A stretch of DNA of 64,000 nucleotides from IMG/VR virus record IMGVR_UViG_3300027859_000009, positions 16,535 through 80,534 of that record; one strand, given 5' to 3'. A program made the position numbers and the translations under genes. Under the pieces are notes generated by a model. It had not been told where the DNA came from, made no database searches, and worked only from the letters and a program-made list of their open reading frames with translations. The DNA is from a virus. Shown piece by piece: positions 50,042 to 58,029 of the stretch; position 1 is the first letter of the stretch; each line of letters opens with the position of its first letter.

Positions 50042-50799
50042 CTGAAGAAATTAAAAGAGTTTATAAAGAAGACGGAAAACGTTTTTATGAAGTAACTCAA
50101 GAAGGTAAAGTTATAGCAACTTTACCATCCGTAACAACGGTTATGGGTTCTATGGCTGATAAGTCTGGTTTAGAAAAATGGCGACAAAAAGTAGGCGAAG
50201 AAGAAGCTGATAGAATCAGTAACCTTTCAATGAACAGGGGAACTATCATGCATCGACTTATAGAATTGTATAAACCTTTACCAGGTTCACCTCAAGAAAA
50301 GAGAGATTATTTAGAAGACACTGCAGCAAATGATACTGAAGTTTTAGAAATAACAGAACTTGAAAACGGTCAATTATATTACAATGAAGCTTGGAAAATG
50401 TTTGATAAGTTTTGGTACAATAATAGCAGATTTTTTGGAAAAGTTGATGAGGTTTTAGAATCAGAAAGATTTTTATGGACTGTTAAAGGAGGAGAGTTTG
50501 CTGGAACATTAGATAATGTTTCTAGGCTAAAAGATGGCACCGTAAAAATTATCGATTACAAAAATTCAAGAAGACCTAAAAGAAAAGAATGGATTCAAGA
50601 TTATTTCAGACAAACTGCAGCATATTGGGTTGCTTATTGGGATAGAACCGGAATAAAAGCCGATGGCGCCGAGATATGGATAGCAAATGAAATAGATTTA
50701 ACGCCACAGTGTTTTGAACTTACCAAAGAAGAATTAGAAATGTATTACAAAAGTTTTATGGATATTAGAAAAGATTTCCGTGAAAAATTTGGATATTAA
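50038..50799 (+). CDS. PD-(D/E)xK nuclease, RecB/Cas4-like
   Basis: 253 residues from the ATGA-coupled start (an upstream in-frame ATG at 50017 is less likely). Motifs: GTIMHRLIE (His), FAGTLDNVSRL (Asp), VKIIDYKNSRRPKR (D-x-K, motif II/III) and YFRQTAAYWVAYW (QxxxY). A 5'-3' exonuclease or repair nuclease is likely. Confidence 0.84.
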   Translation: MTEEIKRVYKEDGKRFYEVTQEGKVIATLPSVTTVMGSMADKSGLEKWRQKVGEEEADRISNLSMNRGTIMHRLIELYKPLPGSPQEKRDYLEDTAANDTEVLEITELENGQLYYNEAWKMFDKFWYNNSRFFGKVDEVLESERFLWTVKGGEFAGTLDNVSRLKDGTVKIIDYKNSRRPKRKEWIQDYFRQTAAYWVAYWDRTGIKADGAEIWIANEIDLTPQCFELTKEELEMYYKSFMDIRKDFREKFGY

Positions 50800-50803
50800 A
50801 ATA

Positions 50804-50811
50804 GATATATA
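50804..50811 (+). promoter_or_regulatory. Late promoter motif GATATATA
   Basis: GATATATA 22 nt before the ATG at 50834; starts the probable lysis group. Confidence 0.7.
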
Positions 50812-50833
50812 AATTATTAAAAAAAATAGAACT

Positions 50834-51136
50834 ATGAATAAATTTGATAAATTTTTTGCAGAACACGGAATAAAAGTAATATGCGTACTTTTAGTCCTAA
50901 CTTACTTTAGAGCATGTTCAACTTCAAGATCTGTTGCTAGAGTAGATGAAGACATCGAAGTAGTAGACAAGAAAATTGAAAATATCAGAAAAGATTTTGA
51001 AAACAAAATAATCTCTGCGCCTGAAATGATAGACATTATTAAAAATACTCCAGCATGGAGAACTTTAGAAATAGAAGAATTAAGCGATAAAAATAGAATT
51101 CCTATCAATTCTTTCAAGAATAAAGAAGAAAACTAA
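50834..51136 (+). CDS. Membrane-anchored coiled-coil protein, possible spanin
   Basis: 100 residues: one membrane helix (about 13-27) containing RACS, then a coiled-coil extracytoplasmic part (EDIEVVDKKIENIRKDFENK). Topology is i-spanin-like and it starts the operon that ends in the amidase. The cysteine after the helix is not a good lipobox. Function inferred. Confidence 0.7.
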   Translation: MNKFDKFFAEHGIKVICVLLVLTYFRACSTSRSVARVDEDIEVVDKKIENIRKDFENKIISAPEMIDIIKNTPAWRTLEIEELSDKNRIPINSFKNKEEN

Positions 51137-51750
51137 TGAAACCAAGCGTAGTAAGAAAATTTATTATAGGAATATTCTGTTCACTTTATATTCTAGTCTC
51201 TTTAATATCAACAGTTCATGTTATTGACTTTTTTGAAGTAGCTAATCCAAGTTGGATGGCAATAACTTTGGCAGTTGCTTTTGAAATAGGAGCAGCAGCA
51301 TCTTTAGCGTCTCTAGTTATTTTAGATAAGATGAATAAAACTTTAGTGTGGGCTCTTTTCATTGCTATTACACTTATGCAAATGCAGGGAAATCTCTATC
51401 ATGCATTTACACATTTAGGAGATTACAGTCAATGGTCAGAACTTTTTTGGTTATCTGAAGAAGAACCCTTATTTCAAAAAAGAGTATTTTCACTAGTTGC
51501 CGCAGGTATTTTACCATTAGTTGCATTAGGTTTTATTAAGTCTTTAGTAGATTATATTAAACCAGGAGAAACTGAAGAACTTAAAGAAGATTTAGACGAT
51601 ATTTTAGACCCTCCGGGCAATCCAGAATATATTCCGCATGATTTTGAATTATATCAAGAAGAATCTGAAATAGACCCCCTAGATGCTGCTACCAAGAAAA
51701 ATGAAGATGATAAAAAATCTGAAATTTTAAAAGGAGAGGATGATAAATGA
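51136..51750 (+). CDS. Membrane protein, four predicted helices
   Basis: 204 residues: helices at about 8-30, 40-62, 70-85 and 115-135, then a long acidic cytoplasmic tail (EELKEDLDDILDPPG...). Starts on the last base of the previous stop. Possibly part of the lysis group; no family recognised. Confidence 0.78.
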   Translation: MKPSVVRKFIIGIFCSLYILVSLISTVHVIDFFEVANPSWMAITLAVAFEIGAAASLASLVILDKMNKTLVWALFIAITLMQMQGNLYHAFTHLGDYSQWSELFWLSEEEPLFQKRVFSLVAAGILPLVALGFIKSLVDYIKPGETEELKEDLDDILDPPGNPEYIPHDFELYQEESEIDPLDAATKKNEDDKKSEILKGEDDK

Positions 51751-52156
51751 TATAAAATTTCAATTACCTAGTCTTTATATAACTAAGCCGATTGAATGTA
51801 CTTCTTTAGAAAATATAAAAAATGAGAACTTTAATGTTATCAAAAGAATTTATATGATTAAAAATGAAGTAAACCCTGAATATTATTTTATGGAACTGGA
51901 TATTTCTTCCGGGTTTACTTTATCTGCAAAAATAATACCTAATTATGTCATAGTAGGAAACGCAGCCAAGCAACTAAAAAAAGCAAAAATTAAAAATAAA
52001 AGTGACCTGTCTCCCTATTTTAAAATAAAAGCAGCCTTATATAAAATAAATGAATATGAAAATATTTGGGAGTTTTCTCATATTACTAAAAAAGAAAGCG
52101 AAATATATAAAATAATAAAACAAATAAAAAAACAAATTCCACATGAGCTCAAATAA
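51740..52156 (+). CDS. Hypothetical protein
   Basis: 138 residues, Ile/Lys-rich, alpha-beta. Overlaps both the membrane protein and the amidase gene. No motif recognised. Confidence 0.75.
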   Translation: MINDIKFQLPSLYITKPIECTSLENIKNENFNVIKRIYMIKNEVNPEYYFMELDISSGFTLSAKIIPNYVIVGNAAKQLKKAKIKNKSDLSPYFKIKAALYKINEYENIWEFSHITKKESEIYKIIKQIKKQIPHELK

Positions 52157-53048
52157 TGTAATTTTAAAATTTGGAAGCACTGGAGAACTAGTAGGTATAT
52201 TACAGGGAATCTTAAATATTACTGTAGATAATCACTTTGGTAAATTAACACATGTCGCAGTTACAAAATTCCAAAAATCAAAAAATTTAGTAGCAGATGG
52301 TATTGTAGGACCTCTTACATGGAAAACATTAGGATATAGTCCTTTAGAATTTGAACTAGATACTGATAGGTCTACTTACGAGAACTGGATTGAAAAATAC
52401 CACCTTCCTAAAGGAGAATATATTCATAAAATAACTAATAAAGAATGGATAATGCTTCACCATACTGCAGGTAGAGAAAACCCGTATAGAACAGTAGATG
52501 GCTGGGCAAGAGATAGTAGAGGTAGAGTAGGCACCAATTACGTTATCGGAGGAGTATCTACTAATGGAAAAAATACAAAAGATGATGGAAGAGTTTTAAG
52601 AGCGATAGATGACGAATATTTTGGTTGGCATATAGGTAACGGAGGAATTTATGCTCTTAAAGAAAAGTCTTTAAGTATAGAAGTTTGTAGTGCTGGTGGA
52701 TTAAAACAAAAAAATGGAAAATGGTATACTTGGTTTAAAGAAGAAGTAGACCCTAGTCAAGTATGTATTTTAGATGAACCGTTTAGAGGATATAAGGCAT
52801 TTCATAAATATTCAGAAGAACAAATAAAGTCATTAAAAGCTCTTTTAATATTCCTAGGAGAAAAACATGGTATCGATATAAAACAAGGAATGTCAGCAAT
52901 GCTTCATTCAAACGTTAATGCATTTGAATGGAACAAAGGAGTATGTGAAGGTAAAATAAAAGGAATCATAAATCATACAAATATCAGAAAAGATAAAAGT
53001 GACATGTTTCCACAGCCAGAACTTATAGAAATGCTATTAAGTCTTTGA
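52143..53048 (+). CDS. N-acetylmuramoyl-L-alanine amidase endolysin
   Basis: 301 residues. An N-terminal peptidoglycan-binding domain at about 5-62 (GSTGELVGILQGIL, FQKSKNLVADGIVGPLTWKT) is followed by an Amidase_2 domain: zinc ligand in WIMLHHTAG, FGWHIGNGGI, and HTNIRKDKSDMFPQP near the end. Cleaves the glycan-peptide bond of the cell wall at lysis. No signal peptide, so export depends on a holin. Confidence 0.92.
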   Translation: MSSNNVILKFGSTGELVGILQGILNITVDNHFGKLTHVAVTKFQKSKNLVADGIVGPLTWKTLGYSPLEFELDTDRSTYENWIEKYHLPKGEYIHKITNKEWIMLHHTAGRENPYRTVDGWARDSRGRVGTNYVIGGVSTNGKNTKDDGRVLRAIDDEYFGWHIGNGGIYALKEKSLSIEVCSAGGLKQKNGKWYTWFKEEVDPSQVCILDEPFRGYKAFHKYSEEQIKSLKALLIFLGEKHGIDIKQGMSAMLHSNVNAFEWNKGVCEGKIKGIINHTNIRKDKSDMFPQPELIEMLLSL

Positions 53049-53078
53049 AACTAATTAAATAAACCTTATATAATATTT

Positions 53079-53273
53079 ATGGAAAATAAAGAAATGACAT
53101 TACAGGAAGCAGTAAGAGTTCTACATCAAGTTGCAGAATTAGCTCAAAAAGCTGGAATACTTTCGATGCAGGATGCAGCATTAACATTTAGCGCAGTAAA
53201 TATAACTACTAAAGAAATATTGACAGAACTGAATACTGACAAAAAAAGTGACGAGGCGATAGCTGAAGCATGA
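53079..53273 (+). CDS. Small hypothetical protein
   Basis: 64 residues, helical, Ala-rich (VRVLHQVAELAQKAGILSMQ). ATGA overlap with the next gene. Confidence 0.72.
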   Translation: MENKEMTLQEAVRVLHQVAELAQKAGILSMQDAALTFSAVNITTKEILTELNTDKKSDEAIAEA

Positions 53274-53467
53274 ACCAGGAAGTTAAAGAAATATTAGATA
53301 AGATTCAAGTTCTTAAAAAAGAGCTTGAATCTATTCAGAAAAAATGTACTCATGAAGAATATTCAGTCGAGTTAATAGATGGTAGTTTAATAAGGATATG
53401 TCGCTTCTGTAAAAAAAATATAGGATACGCAAACCAAGAAGACTTAGAAGGATCTGGATATATATAA
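53270..53467 (+). CDS. Small zinc-ribbon-like protein
   Basis: 65 residues; an N-terminal helix, then CTHEEY and CRFCKK, giving a C-x-H ... CxxC set that could bind zinc. No family recognised. Confidence 0.7.
   Translation: MNQEVKEILDKIQVLKKELESIQKKCTHEEYSVELIDGSLIRICRFCKKNIGYANQEDLEGSGYI
53457..53464 (+). promoter_or_regulatory. Late promoter motif GATATATA(TA)
   Basis: GATATATATAA at the end of the zinc-ribbon gene, 14 nt before the ATG at 53479. Confidence 0.55.
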
Positions 53468-53478
53468 AAAATCACATT

Positions 53479-53766
53479 ATGAAAAATAATATAAACAAAT
53501 TTTTAGAACTTTTTTCAGACTTTGATTTGGTAGTTACTAAATCTGGAAAATACTCAGAATCAGATGAATATTACAAATCATTGGTAGAAACAGAATTAAA
53601 TCTTTCAGTTCAAGACCTTAAAAAAAGTATTAAGAGATTAGAAAAAGAATATTCTGCGGCTAAAAAAGCTTGGAAAGCCGGAAAACTACAAAGAGAAGAG
53701 CTTTATGATTATGAATGGAGGTTATTTGAGTTAAAAGAAGAACTCAAAAAAATTCAAGGAGAATGA
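53479..53766 (+). CDS. Hypothetical helical protein
   Basis: 95 residues. Amphipathic N-terminus (NNINKFLELFSDF) recalls the head-targeting starts here but lacks a glutamate cleavage site; the rest is a K/E coiled coil. Confidence 0.72.
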   Translation: MKNNINKFLELFSDFDLVVTKSGKYSESDEYYKSLVETELNLSVQDLKKSIKRLEKEYSAAKKAWKAGKLQREELYDYEWRLFELKEELKKIQGE

Positions 53767-54071
53767 AAGACCTAGTGGCAAATCACATTATAGAGTGGGC
53801 AATTGTTGCATTTTCTGCGTTTTTAGGATTTGCATTAAAAGATTTAATACAAAACTTTTTTGTAGGTCTTCAATTTTTATGGGGCCATGATTTTGATGTA
53901 GACGATATCGTATACATTAAAGGTAATAAAAAGGCAAGAATAGTCAGACAAAATATATGGAAAACAACATTTTATGTTTTTCCACATCAAAGAAAATTTA
54001 TTATTCCAAACTCTCTGCTTTGGAAGCTAGATATAGAAAAACAATTACCTTTAAATAACGACTCAAAATGA
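53763..54071 (+). CDS. Mini-MscS-like membrane protein
   Basis: 102 residues: a membrane helix (about 8-40, including LKDLIQNFFVGLQFLW), then FDVDDIVYIKGN, KARIVRQNIWKTTFYV and KFIIPNSLLW. This matches the pore-helix and beta-domain junction of MscS channels (in E. coli FRAGEYVDLGG..., STTMRTADGK, IPNGKI). Only one membrane segment and no C-terminal vestibule remain. ATGA coupled with the next membrane protein. Confidence 0.78.
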   Translation: MKDLVANHIIEWAIVAFSAFLGFALKDLIQNFFVGLQFLWGHDFDVDDIVYIKGNKKARIVRQNIWKTTFYVFPHQRKFIIPNSLLWKLDIEKQLPLNNDSK

Positions 54072-54340
54072 CAGATTCATTAATTTATGGCTTTTTTGCA
54101 GCCTTTCTTTTAATATTTTTAAATTATACAGTTCTTAAAATATACAAGCAATTTCCAACTTATGGAATTGCACTTGTATGGGGAAGCTTAGGTGTAAAAC
54201 TTTTATTTATTTCTGCGTTTACAATTTTAATACAAGTTTCTATTAAAGAGCCTATAATTTATGCTTTTACTATTTTAGCGGGTATATTATTTTCAAATGT
54301 TCAAACTTTATTAACTTTAAAGAAAAACGGTGATATATAA
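54068..54340 (+). CDS. Membrane protein, three helices
   Basis: 90 residues with helices at about 4-22, 32-56 and 64-80. Coupled to the mini-MscS-like gene, so a joint membrane complex is possible. Confidence 0.74.
   Translation: MTDSLIYGFFAAFLLIFLNYTVLKIYKQFPTYGIALVWGSLGVKLLFISAFTILIQVSIKEPIIYAFTILAGILFSNVQTLLTLKKNGDI
54332..54339 (+). promoter_or_regulatory. Late promoter motif GATATATA
   Basis: GATATATA forms the last codons of the membrane protein, 7 nt before the ATG at 54347. Confidence 0.5.
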
Positions 54341-54346
54341 ACCGTT

Positions 54347-54934
54347 ATGAGCCCAAACGAGTTAAACGAAGCGAAACCTTATAAAGATTCCGGAAAAATA
54401 TTAGTTTTTGACCTAGACGATACTATAATTGTATCAGCAGCAAGAATATGGGTTACTAATAAATCAACCGGAGAAAAGTTCTCTCTAACTCCAGAAGAAT
54501 TTAATTCATTTCAAAAAAAGCCAAATCAAGTTTTAAATTTTGATGAATTTCAAAGTTTAGAAATTATGAAAGCAGGTAAGCTAATTAATTATTATTTTAA
54601 AATATTTAAAGAAGCATATAGAAATAAAATTGCAATTGCCATTGTAACTGCAAGAGATGACCATAGAATGATTTATAGATGGTTGAAAGAGCACTTAAAA
54701 CACCCAATAGATTCAGATCTGGTTTTTGCAGTAAACGATAATGGACATCATAGATTTAAAGGAGATATTGCAGATCGTAAAAAAGAAGCATTTAGAGAAA
54801 TTATTGCAAAGGGTTTTGATGATTTGCAGTTTTACGATGACGATGACGCTAACTTAAGACTAGTGAAATCTTTAGAAGATGAATATCCAGACATAAATAT
54901 TTCTACAATTAAAGCAAAAAAATATCATAGATAA
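54347..54934 (+). CDS. HAD-family phosphatase (polynucleotide-kinase-phosphatase-like)
   Basis: 195 residues. Nucleophile motif VFDLDDTII (motif I DxDDT), motif II in AIVTARDDH, and FYDDDDANLR as the acidic motif IV. Resembles phage HAD phosphatases such as the 3'-phosphatase half of T4 PseT, but lacks a kinase domain. The N-terminus reads SPNELNE then A, a possible prohead-protease site, and a late motif precedes it. Confidence 0.82.
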   Translation: MSPNELNEAKPYKDSGKILVFDLDDTIIVSAARIWVTNKSTGEKFSLTPEEFNSFQKKPNQVLNFDEFQSLEIMKAGKLINYYFKIFKEAYRNKIAIAIVTARDDHRMIYRWLKEHLKHPIDSDLVFAVNDNGHHRFKGDIADRKKEAFREIIAKGFDDLQFYDDDDANLRLVKSLEDEYPDINISTIKAKKYHR

Positions 54935-54955
54935 AGAAACTTTCTGAAATTCTTT

Positions 54956-54963
54956 GATATATA
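54956..54963 (+). promoter_or_regulatory. Late promoter motif GATATATA
   Basis: GATATATA 31 nt before the ATG at 54995. Confidence 0.68.
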
Positions 54964-54994
54964 AATTAATAAACCCTAAAAACATTTATTAAAG

Positions 54995-55165
54995 ATGGAC
55001 AGAATTTCAGAAGCCAAAACTTCTGAAATGAAACCAATTCAACCTCAAGAGGAGTTTGAAAAAACCTTACAACAGGAAGATATTTTCAGTATCTTCTTAA
55101 GCGAAGGTACAGATGATGAATCAGATGATGAAATGTTTCTTTTCGGAGTAGGTGGCCCAGCTTAA
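54995..55165 (+). CDS. Small acidic late protein
   Basis: 56 residues with its own late promoter and terminator, so a monocistronic late gene. Contains two possible protease sites (RISE then A; FLSE then G) and ends in a strongly acidic DDESDDEMFLFGVGGPA. T4 heads contain small acidic internal peptides cut from core proteins; this could be a dedicated gene for such a peptide, by inference. Confidence 0.66.
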   Translation: MDRISEAKTSEMKPIQPQEEFEKTLQQEDIFSIFLSEGTDDESDDEMFLFGVGGPA

Positions 55166-55171
55166 AACATT

Positions 55172-55196
55172 AAGGACTCTAAGGAGTCCTTTTTTA
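55172..55196 (+). terminator. Intrinsic terminator
   Basis: 8-bp stem AAGGACTC/GAGTCCTT, loop TAAG, then a T-run. Confidence 0.9.
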
Positions 55197-55244
55197 TTAA
55201 ATCCGTGTTAACAAAAACAATAACATTTTATTAAGAATTAAATC

Positions 55245-55293
55245 TACTTCAGATTTTTTTATGTCGTTTTTTATTCTTATATTTATAGTATAT
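55245..55293 (+). promoter_or_regulatory. Early-type conserved promoter element
   Basis: CTTCAGATTTTTTTATGTCG, TTTTTTATTC and TTATATTTATAGTATAT, upstream of the nucleotidyltransferase gene. Confidence 0.8.
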
Positions 55294-55300
55294 TAAAAAC

Positions 55301-55308
55301 GATATATA
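55301..55308 (+). promoter_or_regulatory. Late motif GATATATA directly downstream of the early element
   Basis: GATATATA 4 nt before the ATG at 55313, giving this gene both promoter classes. Confidence 0.5.
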
Positions 55309-55312
55309 ATTT

Positions 55313-56467
55313 ATGAGAATTAAGCCAATAAACGAATTCATGAACATTTTAGAAGCACAGCAAAATTTAAAGTTGAATGTACCAAAAGATGTTAAAGACC
55401 TTCATAAACTTTTTAAGAAGAATAAAAGGGAATTGTACATTGTTGGAGGAGCTGTTCGAGATGCCCTTCTTGGTCAAAAACCAAAAGACTTTGATTTAGC
55501 AACTGATGCTAAACCGGATGAGGTTGTAAAAATATTAAAATCCGGAGGAATTCCTACAATTGGAGAAGTTGGCCAGCAATTTGGTGTAGTTATTGCAAAA
55601 ACACCAAGTTTTGCAGAAGGAATGGAAATTGCTACATTCAGAGAAGACATTGGAAAGGGTAGAAGACCTGACGCTGTAGAATACTCAACAATAGATAAAG
55701 ATGTTCTTAGAAGAGACCTTACAATTAACGCACTTTTTTACGATATTGAAAGTCAAGAAGTAGTTGACCTAGTAGGAGGAGTTGCAGATATTCAAAGTAA
55801 CACTATTAGAACAGTTGGTAGGGCACAAGAAAGATTTGATGAAGACCCTCTTAGAAAATTAAGAGCATTAAGATTTGCAGGTAGAACAGGAAGTAAACTT
55901 GAAAAAAATACAGCCGAGGCTATTATCAGCGATAACAGTTTAGAAGATATTAGTAGTGAAAGAATTAGAGACGAGTTTAAGAAATCTGTAGAAAGCGCAA
56001 AGTCAGCTAGATTTTACTTAGATATGGTTTCAGAATTTAGTCTTTGGGGAGTAATGTTTCCAGGTTTAGAAATCAATAAAACTTTCTTAGATACTAACAA
56101 TTGGCTTTTACAAATAACACAGTTATTTGGAGATAATCAAGAAGAACTTCTTAAAAAAGAATTAAATAAGATGTCTTTTTCAAATCAAGAAATAGATACA
56201 ATTGTATTCTTTAAAAGATTTTTAGAACTTAAACCAGAAAATGCATTTCAATTAAATAAAGAATGGAAAATTGTAAAACTTGATAAAAAATTACTATTAG
56301 AATTTTCTAAGATAAATAAATTAGATATTAAATTAGTAAAAACATTCCTTAAATATAAACCTTCTACAAACGGAGGCCAAGTTATGAAAGAATTTGGTAT
56401 TAAAGGTTCTGCAATTGGAGATAAAATAAAAGAAATAGAAACCGAAAAATTTAAACAATTATTATGA
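55313..56467 (+). CDS. tRNA nucleotidyltransferase (CCA-adding/poly(A) polymerase family)
   Basis: 384 residues. Class II nucleotidyltransferase core: IVGGAVRDALLG with DFDLAT (metal-binding DxD), EIATFRED, DVLRRDLTINALFYD and DEDPLRKLRALRFAGR, followed by the helical body. Family members repair or add the 3' CCA of tRNA. An extra N-terminal ~35 residues begin MRIKPINEFMNILE then A, resembling the head-targeting signals of this phage. Fits the phage tRNA-Ala, which lacks encoded CCA. ATGA-coupled to the next gene. Confidence 0.9.
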   Translation: MRIKPINEFMNILEAQQNLKLNVPKDVKDLHKLFKKNKRELYIVGGAVRDALLGQKPKDFDLATDAKPDEVVKILKSGGIPTIGEVGQQFGVVIAKTPSFAEGMEIATFREDIGKGRRPDAVEYSTIDKDVLRRDLTINALFYDIESQEVVDLVGGVADIQSNTIRTVGRAQERFDEDPLRKLRALRFAGRTGSKLEKNTAEAIISDNSLEDISSERIRDEFKKSVESAKSARFYLDMVSEFSLWGVMFPGLEINKTFLDTNNWLLQITQLFGDNQEELLKKELNKMSFSNQEIDTIVFFKRFLELKPENAFQLNKEWKIVKLDKKLLLEFSKINKLDIKLVKTFLKYKPSTNGGQVMKEFGIKGSAIGDKIKEIETEKFKQLL

Positions 56468-56868
56468 AACAGCAGTGGAAAGAAATATTTGAAGAAACCT
56501 TAAATGAATCAGGCTTTTTTGGAATTTTTAAAAAGAGAAAGAAAGAAATAGCAAAAGAGAAGCCTATAGATTATAACCCTAATAAAATAGGATATGACCA
56601 TCCTGACTTTGAAGAAGAATTTCCTGGTTTTGCAAAAAACCCTGAAGAAAGAATCGAAAAGGCATTCAAAACTCTTCAGGCAGCTGAAAATAAAATGTCC
56701 GGTCCGATGAACGAGATGGAAATCGATCTTCATGAAATACGAGAAATGTTTGCTCAACAGGATATGGTTAATGGAAATTCGGCAAATGCTAAATATATTT
56801 TAGAAATAGATAAGTTTCTTAAAGAACATGAATCATTTTGGTTTAAAATAAGAAAAGGAATTTGGTAA
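56464..56868 (+). CDS. Putative internal head protein
   Basis: 134 residues starting with an amphipathic helix WKEIFEETLNE before S, a likely capsid-targeting and cleavage site; then a basic stretch (KKRKKEIAKEK) and a helical body. Shares an operon with the nucleotidyltransferase and a GNAT-like protein. No family recognised. Confidence 0.75.
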   Translation: MKQQWKEIFEETLNESGFFGIFKKRKKEIAKEKPIDYNPNKIGYDHPDFEEEFPGFAKNPEERIEKAFKTLQAAENKMSGPMNEMEIDLHEIREMFAQQDMVNGNSANAKYILEIDKFLKEHESFWFKIRKGIW

Positions 56869-56869
56869 T

Positions 56870-57490
56870 ATGAAATATTTAAAAGAATTTGCAGCTTTTT
56901 CAAAGCAAGGAAAGCATTTAGTAGACACTTCAACAGGACTTCCTTTAAAGGCATTATCATTAGATGCCGTAAACGATAACATCACTATCTTTTTTAATGA
57001 AAAACAAAACATCATGTTTCCAGCCGGAAAAATATTAGCATATTTCCATGATGAAAAATGGTTACCTTTATACGATGAAGGTAAAGCTGGAATTTTGATG
57101 TTTAACCCGATGAGGGGAAGTCTTAGTCAATATGGTGCATCACCTATCACAGATATTTGGAAAAAGAGTTATAATAAAAGAATTGAAAATTCAGAAATGA
57201 TATGGTCTTGTATAGAAGGACAAATAGTTGATGGATATCTTATTATTGAAATGATGAGTACCAGACCAGGTTATAAGAGAAATAGCATTAATAAGAAAAT
57301 GTTAGATGCTATCGTTAAAGACCATAAAGAGCCACTCGTTTGGGACTCTCCAACTGAAGACGGACTTAAATTCATAAAAAGTTATAGCGGAGATGATGCT
57401 AAGTTTTGGTTTTCTGGCAACTACGGAAGGCCAAAGAACTTTTTAAAATTGTACCCCGATGGGGAAGAAAGAGTAATAAAATTTGATTAA
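56870..57490 (+). CDS. GNAT-like acetyltransferase candidate
   Basis: 206 residues. Residues ~120-175 contain DGYLIIEMMSTRPGYKRNSI followed by a helix and then WDSPTEDGLKFIKSY: the strand, acetyl-CoA loop and helix order of GNAT motif A and the late T-x-x-G-x-x-F motif, though the Q/RxxGxG/A loop is degenerate (YKRNSIN). The N-terminus (KYLKEFAAFSKQG) resembles the targeting helices but has no obvious glutamate site. Confidence 0.65.
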   Translation: MKYLKEFAAFSKQGKHLVDTSTGLPLKALSLDAVNDNITIFFNEKQNIMFPAGKILAYFHDEKWLPLYDEGKAGILMFNPMRGSLSQYGASPITDIWKKSYNKRIENSEMIWSCIEGQIVDGYLIIEMMSTRPGYKRNSINKKMLDAIVKDHKEPLVWDSPTEDGLKFIKSYSGDDAKFWFSGNYGRPKNFLKLYPDGEERVIKFD

Positions 57491-57505
57491 TGTAAAACTT
57501 TTTTT

Positions 57506-57541
57506 AATCTGGTGCGAAAATAATTCACACCAGATTTTTTT
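57506..57541 (+). terminator. Intrinsic terminator fused to early promoter
   Basis: 9-bp stem AATCTGGTG/CACCAGATT (57506-57514, 57528-57536) then six Ts. The right arm and T-run are also the front of the promoter element. Confidence 0.88.
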
Positions 57542-57575
57542 ATGTCGTTTATTTTTCTTATATTTATACTATAAT
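57528..57575 (+). promoter_or_regulatory. Early-type conserved promoter element
   Basis: CACCAGATTTTTTTATGTCG, TTTATTTTTC and TTATATTTATACTATAAT; ATG at 57597. Confidence 0.85.
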
Positions 57576-57596
57576 TAATTAATCAAAACAATAGAA

Positions 57597-57812
57597 ATGA
57601 TTAGAAAGAAACAACCCAAAAGAGAAATCATCATAGACCTAACAGGTCCAGATGGAAATGCATTTGTACTAATTGGAAAAGCGATGAGATTTGCAAGTCA
57701 ATTAGGTTTAGATGGAAATAGTATTAAAGAAGAAATGATGTCAGGAGATTATGAAAACCTTTTAGAGGTATTTGATAAAAACTTCGGTCACTTCGTAATT
57801 TTAGAAAGATAA
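57597..57812 (+). CDS. Small early protein
   Basis: 71 residues: basic start (MIRKKQPKREIIID), then LTGPDGNAFVLIGKAM and helices. A layout I recall from short proteins in many phages; function unknown. Confidence 0.78.
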   Translation: MIRKKQPKREIIIDLTGPDGNAFVLIGKAMRFASQLGLDGNSIKEEMMSGDYENLLEVFDKNFGHFVILER

Positions 57813-57829
57813 TTTAAAAACAAATAAAA

Positions 57830-58018
57830 ATGATAAATTCAAGATTAGTATCAGTAGAAGAGAGACAATCTATTTTAGATCGAATTCAAATCGCATTAGT
57901 AGTTGGTAATTATCCGACTTCAGCTAACGACCCTCTTATGAAAGATTTACAAAGGTTGATAACAGATGCAACTGAAAAAGTAATTAGTAAACAACTAGAA
58001 AAATTAAAAACCAAATAA
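57830..58018 (+). CDS. Small hypothetical protein
   Basis: 62 residues, helical, in the early operon. No family recognised. Confidence 0.7.
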   Translation: MINSRLVSVEERQSILDRIQIALVVGNYPTSANDPLMKDLQRLITDATEKVISKQLEKLKTK

Positions 58019-58029
58019 AAACAGAAACC

